Origin: Deltaproteobacteria bacterium UBA1386
GTDB taxonomy: Bacteria > Desulfobacterota > Syntrophorhabdia > Syntrophorhabdales > Syntrophorhabdaceae
Length of the DNA stretch: 7,687 nt
Assembly: GCA_002305765.1 (NCBI GenBank)
Contig: DBQU01000064.1
Location: forward strand, 1-7,687
Direction: 5' to 3'
The notes beneath the pieces were generated by a model that saw only the letters and a list, made by a program, of their open reading frames with translations, was not told the DNA's origin and searched no databases. The position numbers were made by a program, and so were the translations under genes. Below are positions 4,241-7,687 of this stretch, piece by piece; within the stretch, counting starts at the first letter, position 1, and each line of letters starts with the position of its first letter.

Positions 4241-6109
4241 ATGGAAGCCGCAGATACACGCATGTCGCCGCGGGAGGTTCTGAAGAGATATTTCGGATAC
4301 ACGTCCTTTCGCACTCACCAGGAAGAGATCGTCGAGCATCTCATGGCCGGGGGGGATGCCTTCGTGCTCATGCCCACAGGCAGTGGAAAATCATTGTGCT
4401 ACCAGGTCCCGGCCCTGATCCGGCGGGGTGTGTGCGTCGTGGTCTCCCCCCTCATAGCGCTCATGCAGGATCAGGTGGACGCTATGCGGGAACTGGGCAT
4501 CAAGGCGGGCTTTCTCAACTCCACCCTCGACTCGCGCGAGGCCCGCGCAATTGAAAGGCGCGCAATGGAAGGCGGTATCGATCTCCTCTACGTGGCACCC
4601 GAGAGGCTTGTCACCGACGGTTTCATGGCCCTTCTCAGCAGAATGGAGATAGCCCTCTTCGCGATAGACGAGGCTCACTGCGTCTCCCAGTGGGGACACG
4701 ATTTCCGGCCCGAGTACCTGGAACTGGGCGTCCTGGCGGGAAAATTCCCCGGGGTGCCGCGTGTGACGCTCACCGCGACGGCCGACGAGACCACGAGACG
4801 GGAAATCATCGACAAACTGCGCCTGGCCGGGGCGAGGCGCTTTATCACAAGCTTCGACAGGCCCAACATACGTTACAGAGTGGAGATCAAGGAGAAGGAA
4901 AAGGACCAGCTTCTCGACTTCATCAGATCAGAGCACCCCGGGCAGCCGGGCATCGTCTATTGCATGACACGGAAGAAGACTGAAGAGATCGCGCGATTCC
5001 TTCGGGAGAAGGGGCTTCCCGCCCTGCCCTACCATGCGGGTCTCGATCGGGACGTGCGGCTCAGGCACCAGAGGGAATTCCTTGAAGGGGACAGCACCAT
5101 CATGGTCGCGACCATAGCCTTCGGCATGGGCATCAACAAGCCCGACATACGCTATGTCGCCCACCTCAACCTTCCCCGGACCCTGGAAGGCTATTACCAG
5201 GAAACAGGGCGCGCGGGACGTGACGGAGAACCGGCGGACGCGTGGATGGTCTACAGCCTGGCCGACATCGTCATGCTCCGGCAGATGCTCGACGCCTCCC
5301 CGGGAGATGAAGACTTCAAGGCAATCCAGTACCGCAAGATGGCAGCGATGCTCGGCTACTCCGAGACCGCTCGCTGCCGACGGCAGGTGCTCCTCGGGTA
5401 CTTTGGAGAGACCCTTGCGGAAACCTGCGGCAACTGCGACACATGCCTCGGGAATGTGGAGGTCGTGGACGGCACCCTGCTCGCGCAGAAGGCACTCTCC
5501 TGCGCCTACAGGACAGGTCAGATGTTCGGGGTCAACCATCTCGTCGACGTACTAGTCGGAAAGGACACGGCACGCATACGGGCCTTTGGCCACAACAGCG
5601 TGTCGACATTCGGCATAGGCGGGGAGCTGTCGGCACGTGAATGGAGGTCCGTGTACAGGCAGCTCGTCGCCGCGGGGCTCATGAAGGTGGACATGGAAAA
5701 GAAGGGGGGGCTGCGTCTGTCGGGCAAATGCCACCCCGTGCTGCGAGGAGAAGAGGTGTTCGAGCTCCGCAAGGATCCCTCACCTTCCGCGAGGACCACA
5801 GGGAAGAGGACCCTCAAGGGCGCCGGGGCAGAGACCCCAAACGTCGAAGCTGATGGCCTTGCGGAGGGCTTCGCCTTTGACCCCGACCTCTGGGAACGTC
5901 TCCGCTCACTGCGAGGAGAACTTGCCAGAAGCTCCTCTCTCCCCGCGTACACCGTATTTCACAACAACACCCTCAGAGAGATGGTGACACGCCTGCCGCA
6001 GACACTGGAGGAGATGCTGGCCATCTCAGGAGTCGGCCAGGCAAAACTGGAAAAGTACGGGGAGATCTTTCTCGAAGCCATAAAGAAACATAAGGAAGAG
6101 ACAGCTTGA
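4241..6109 (+). CDS. recQ: ATP-dependent DNA helicase RecQ
   Basis: This 622-residue 3'-5' superfamily 2 helicase acts in recombination repair and the processing of stalled forks. In order it shows motif I PTGSGKS (45-51), the DEAH box (143-146), the RecQ aromatic-rich loop SQWGHDFR (149-156), TLTATA motif III (176-181), motif V around VATIAFGMGINKPD (289-302), and motif VI ETGRAGRDG (321-329). The zinc site is complete: C379, C396, C399 and C402. A winged-helix domain (about 405-510) and, after a linker, an HRDC domain (about 545-618, with ISGVGQAKLEKYG) follow. Length and domain set equal those of E. coli RecQ. The ATG at 4241 has GCGAGGG ending 6 bases upstream; a TTG two codons earlier is less likely. 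The stop codon lies inside the first GCTTGA repeat unit, so the last alanine codon and the TGA are repeat sequence. Confidence 0.97.
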   Translation: MEAADTRMSPREVLKRYFGYTSFRTHQEEIVEHLMAGGDAFVLMPTGSGKSLCYQVPALIRRGVCVVVSPLIALMQDQVDAMRELGIKAGFLNSTLDSREARAIERRAMEGGIDLLYVAPERLVTDGFMALLSRMEIALFAIDEAHCVSQWGHDFRPEYLELGVLAGKFPGVPRVTLTATADETTRREIIDKLRLAGARRFITSFDRPNIRYRVEIKEKEKDQLLDFIRSEHPGQPGIVYCMTRKKTEEIARFLREKGLPALPYHAGLDRDVRLRHQREFLEGDSTIMVATIAFGMGINKPDIRYVAHLNLPRTLEGYYQETGRAGRDGEPADAWMVYSLADIVMLRQMLDASPGDEDFKAIQYRKMAAMLGYSETARCRRQVLLGYFGETLAETCGNCDTCLGNVEVVDGTLLAQKALSCAYRTGQMFGVNHLVDVLVGKDTARIRAFGHNSVSTFGIGGELSAREWRSVYRQLVAAGLMKVDMEKKGGLRLSGKCHPVLRGEEVFELRKDPSPSARTTGKRTLKGAGAETPNVEADGLAEGFAFDPDLWERLRSLRGELARSSSLPAYTVFHNNTLREMVTRLPQTLEEMLAISGVGQAKLEKYGEIFLEAIKKHKEETA

Positions 6110-6139
6110 ACCGCTTGAACAGCTTGAGCCGCTTGAACG
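6104..6139 (+). repeat. Nonamer tandem repeat array, four units, overlapping the RecQ stop codon
   Basis: The units are GCTTGAACC, GCTTGAACA, GCTTGAGCC and GCTTGAACG, without gaps. The first unit contains the last sense codon and the TGA (6107-6109) of RecQ. The array reads in the same direction as RecQ and is inverted with respect to the array at 6224-6278. Confidence 0.93.
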
Positions 6140-6188
6140 GGGAAAGCAAAGGACAATGACACTGCCCGGAGCCCGGGGTGACAACTGG

Positions 6189-6220
6189 GAGCCGGACCGT
6201 GCTCTTTTGTCTTTTTCTTT
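6189..6220 (+). terminator. Candidate T-rich terminator for RecQ
   Basis: GAGC (6189-6192) and GCTC (6201-6204) form a short stem followed by a T-rich tract at 6205-6220 (TTTTGTCTTTTTCTTT). The stem alone is weak. The T-rich tract also forms part of the larger inverted repeat between the two convergent genes, which may be the real stop signal. Confidence 0.35.
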
Positions 6221-6223
6221 TAA

Positions 6224-6278
6224 CGTTCAAGCGGTTCAAGCGGTTGCAACAATCTTTTTCGGCTCAAGCTGTTCAAGC
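6224..6278 (-). repeat. Nonamer repeat array, four units in two pairs, overlapping the DUF4126 stop codon
   Basis: On the minus strand, GCTTGAACA (6270-6278) and GCTTGAGCC (6261-6269) come first. A 19-bp interruption (6242-6260) follows, then GCTTGAACC (6233-6241) and GCTTGAACG (6224-6232). The first unit supplies the last alanine codon and the TGA (6273-6275) of the DUF4126 gene, exactly as the RecQ array does for RecQ. Orientation again follows the upstream gene. Confidence 0.9.
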
Positions 6279-6875
6279 CGCCTCTCCCCTGCCCCTCTTC
6301 TTCTTCATATACACCCTCCGGGCCAGGATGAGGCAGTAGGTGATGAGGAGCAGAGCGAGGATGAAGGCGGCGATGGGGAGGATGAGCGACAGGAAGGCGA
6401 CGATGGCGGACGCAAGGAGCTCGAAGCTGGCGACCAGGAAATTGCCCAGCCCGGCGGTGAAGATGGTGGATTTGGCTCGCAGGGCCACCGTGGCGCCCTG
6501 AAGCAGGCCCGCTATCCCGCCCCCGGCAACGATCGAAATGGTCCACTTCAGCGAAGAGGGGATGTCCGTTATGAGCGATGCCGTCGCGATCGTGCCCGCG
6601 ATGACGCTCACCGGCGAGGCGATGGAGTCCATGATGTTGTCAAGCCAGGGAATGTAATAGGCAACGATCTCGAGCACCGTGGCAATCCCGAAGGCCATCG
6701 TCACCTGGTACCCCGCGATCCATTCGAATCCCGGCGCCAGGCCGACGAGGCCATACATGGAGGCAAGGTTCAGGGCGAGAAGGGGCAGAAAGATCCTGAA
6801 CCCGCAGGCCGCGCTGAGGCCGATCCCCGTAAGGACCGCGAATACCATTTCAAGCTGTTCCCGCGTCAGATCCAT
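6273..6875 (-). CDS. DUF4126 family inner-membrane protein
   Basis: This 200-residue, very hydrophobic protein is recognised as DUF4126-like from GIGLSAACGFRIFLPLLALNLAS near the N-terminus (17-39, a Gly-rich start with Arg inside the membrane segment) and from the following loop with Gly and Trp residues (APGFEW, 47-52). Predicted membrane segments by eye are about 11-38, 56-76, 88-105, 111-132, 140-160 and 164-186. The tail RRVYMKKKRGRGEAA is strongly basic and probably cytoplasmic. The function of the family is not known. The ATG at 6875 is the first possible start in frame because a TAA lies two codons before it; a purine-rich GGGAAGGA lies farther upstream than usual, so translation may be modest. 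It is convergent with RecQ and divergent from the chemoreceptor gene. Confidence 0.83.
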   Translation of the reverse strand: MDLTREQLEMVFAVLTGIGLSAACGFRIFLPLLALNLASMYGLVGLAPGFEWIAGYQVTMAFGIATVLEIVAYYIPWLDNIMDSIASPVSVIAGTIATASLITDIPSSLKWTISIVAGGGIAGLLQGATVALRAKSTIFTAGLGNFLVASFELLASAIVAFLSLILPIAAFILALLLITYCLILARRVYMKKKRGRGEAA

Positions 6876-6937
6876 ACCTTAATTTTCGTCCTTCCCGGAT
6901 ACCAGGGTCAAGAAGAGAATGCTTCCGTGTAGGACTC

Positions 6938-6957
6938 GTCTTACAACAAAATAAGAC
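6938..6957. promoter_or_regulatory. Inverted repeat GTCTTA-N8-TAAGAC between divergent genes
   Basis: A perfect 6-bp dyad with an 8-base AT-rich centre (CAACAAAA) sits in the 226-bp region between the DUF4126 and chemoreceptor starts. Its size suits a dimeric regulator site, or it may be chance. No convincing promoter pair was found here for either gene. Confidence 0.3.
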
Positions 6958-7101
6958 AATAGGCCATATTCCCCCGCATCAAAATACCGACAACTGATGA
7001 TATGTTGGAGAGTTCACCTTCACAGCAGAATAGCCGGCAGGCTCAGGTAATCCATCACGGTAAAGAGCAGCACAGTCCTGCATCCATACAAGGAGGTTAT
7101 T

Positions 7102-7687
7102 ATGAAATGGTTTAACAACTGGTCCATCGGAACAAAAGTGATGAGCATATCCCTCTTCACCATCGTCATCATCATGGCCGGGATGATCCTCTACTTCATC
7201 CCCATGGTAAAGGACAAGCTGATGGGCGAGAAGAAGACGGCATTGAGCGATCACACCGATATCGCCTACACGATCATCAATTCTTACGAGGCGAAGGTCA
7301 AGTCCGGCGAGTTCAAGGTCGACGATGCAAAACAGCGGGGTATCGCAAACCTGAAGTCCGTCCGCTACTCCGGGAACGAGTACTTCTTCATCATGGACAC
7401 GAGCGGCAAGGTAATCATGCATCCTATCAACGCCCAGCTCGACGGGAAGGACGTGTCGAACGAGAAGGACCCGGAGGGCAAGTACTTCTTCCGCGAGATG
7501 GCCCAGACCGCCAAGGAGAAGGGGGAAGGCTTCGTGGCTTACATGTGGCCCAAAGCAGGCAACTCCAAACCCGTTCCCAAGATCACCTTCGTGAAGCTTT
7601 TCAAACAGTGGGACTGGGTCATCGGCACGGGTATCTATGTCGATGACGTCGAAGCGGAGACCTCCAAGATCCAGTGGCAGGTCATCA
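7102..7687 (+). CDS. Chemoreceptor-like protein with N-terminal sCache_2 sensor (partial, runs off the window)
   Basis: The first 195 residues are present and the gene continues beyond the window. Residues 1-12 are cytoplasmic, followed by a membrane segment at about 13-35 (MSISLFTIVIIMAGMILYFI). The rest is an extracytoplasmic sCache_2 sensor: RYSGNEYFFIMDTSGKVIMHP (88-108), then GKDVSN, then GEGFVAYMWPK (141-151) and WDWVIGTGIYVDDVE (170-184), the usual end of this domain. In this architecture a second membrane helix, HAMP and a methyl-accepting signalling domain normally follow, so a methyl-accepting chemotaxis protein is most likely. A histidine kinase or cyclase output cannot be excluded. 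sCache_2 sensors usually bind small organic acids. The start is secured by AGGAGG at 7091-7096, 5 bases upstream. Confidence 0.88.
   Translation, partial: MKWFNNWSIGTKVMSISLFTIVIIMAGMILYFIPMVKDKLMGEKKTALSDHTDIAYTIINSYEAKVKSGEFKVDDAKQRGIANLKSVRYSGNEYFFIMDTSGKVIMHPINAQLDGKDVSNEKDPEGKYFFREMAQTAKEKGEGFVAYMWPKAGNSKPVPKITFVKLFKQWDWVIGTGIYVDDVEAETSKIQWQVI

Noticed and set aside
6161..6178. CCCGG-AGC-CCGGG as an independent terminator for RecQ
   Set aside because: Only five pairs with a three-base loop and no T-run follows; it sits in the loop of the larger inverted repeat.
6156..6932. A 258-codon plus-strand open frame opposite the DUF4126 gene
   Set aside because: The composition is dominated by Gly, Asp, Glu and Arg, as expected for the complement of a hydrophobic protein gene. 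The minus-strand protein has clear membrane segments and a family pattern.
6981..6993. ACCGACAA as a FliA-type -10 for the chemoreceptor gene
   Set aside because: No TAAA element is present at the required distance upstream.
7015..7101. Possible c-di-GMP or cGAMP (GEMM) riboswitch ahead of the chemoreceptor gene, suggested by ATCACGGTAAAG
   Set aside because: The second conserved half (GACGCAAAGCC and the tetraloop receptor) is missing and there is not enough room before the start codon.

Overview
The window looks like chromosomal DNA from an anaerobic or microaerophilic bacterium, most likely a Desulfobacterota (former Deltaproteobacteria) lineage. The grounds are the GC-rich base composition, strong AGGAGG-type ribosome binding sites, an acetoacetate-decarboxylase-family enzyme, an archaeal-looking Fe/Mn superoxide dismutase, a small four-cysteine protein of a type I associate with that group, and a Cache-domain chemoreceptor. 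The taxonomic call is inference; no rRNA or marker gene is present.

Layout. Positions 1-377 hold no intact gene, but they contain what looks like the frameshifted C-terminal end of a ModA-like ABC substrate-binding protein. Two minus-strand genes follow: a YbaK-type aminoacyl-tRNA deacylase (378-851), with its own likely promoter, and an acetoacetate decarboxylase family protein (975-1784). The latter is divergent from a plus-strand HxlR-type regulator (1968-2282), and the shared AT-rich promoter region carries overlapping -10 elements. Next on the plus strand are a secreted or lipid-anchored coiled-coil protein (2413-2946), a 72-residue four-Cys protein (3027-3245), superoxide dismutase (3387-4001) and RecQ helicase (4241-6109). 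A minus-strand DUF4126 membrane protein (6273-6875) converges on RecQ. The window ends inside a plus-strand chemoreceptor-like gene with an sCache_2 sensor (7102 to beyond 7687).

How the genes relate. The HxlR regulator probably controls the divergent decarboxylase-family gene and itself, perhaps in response to electrophile or redox stress through its N-terminal cysteine. SOD and RecQ both fit a theme of oxidative damage and genome maintenance, but nothing shows that they form one operon. Most genes appear to be separate transcription units.

The most distinctive signal is not a protein. A family of 9-bp tandem repeats (consensus GCTTGARCN) lies at the 3' ends of four of the eight intact or partial genes, always in the same orientation as the upstream gene. 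In RecQ and DUF4126 the repeat supplies the stop codon itself, and the two arrays together make a long imperfect inverted repeat between these convergent genes. A second non-coding signal is a set of three mutually exclusive hairpin arms between the HxlR gene and the coiled-coil protein gene.
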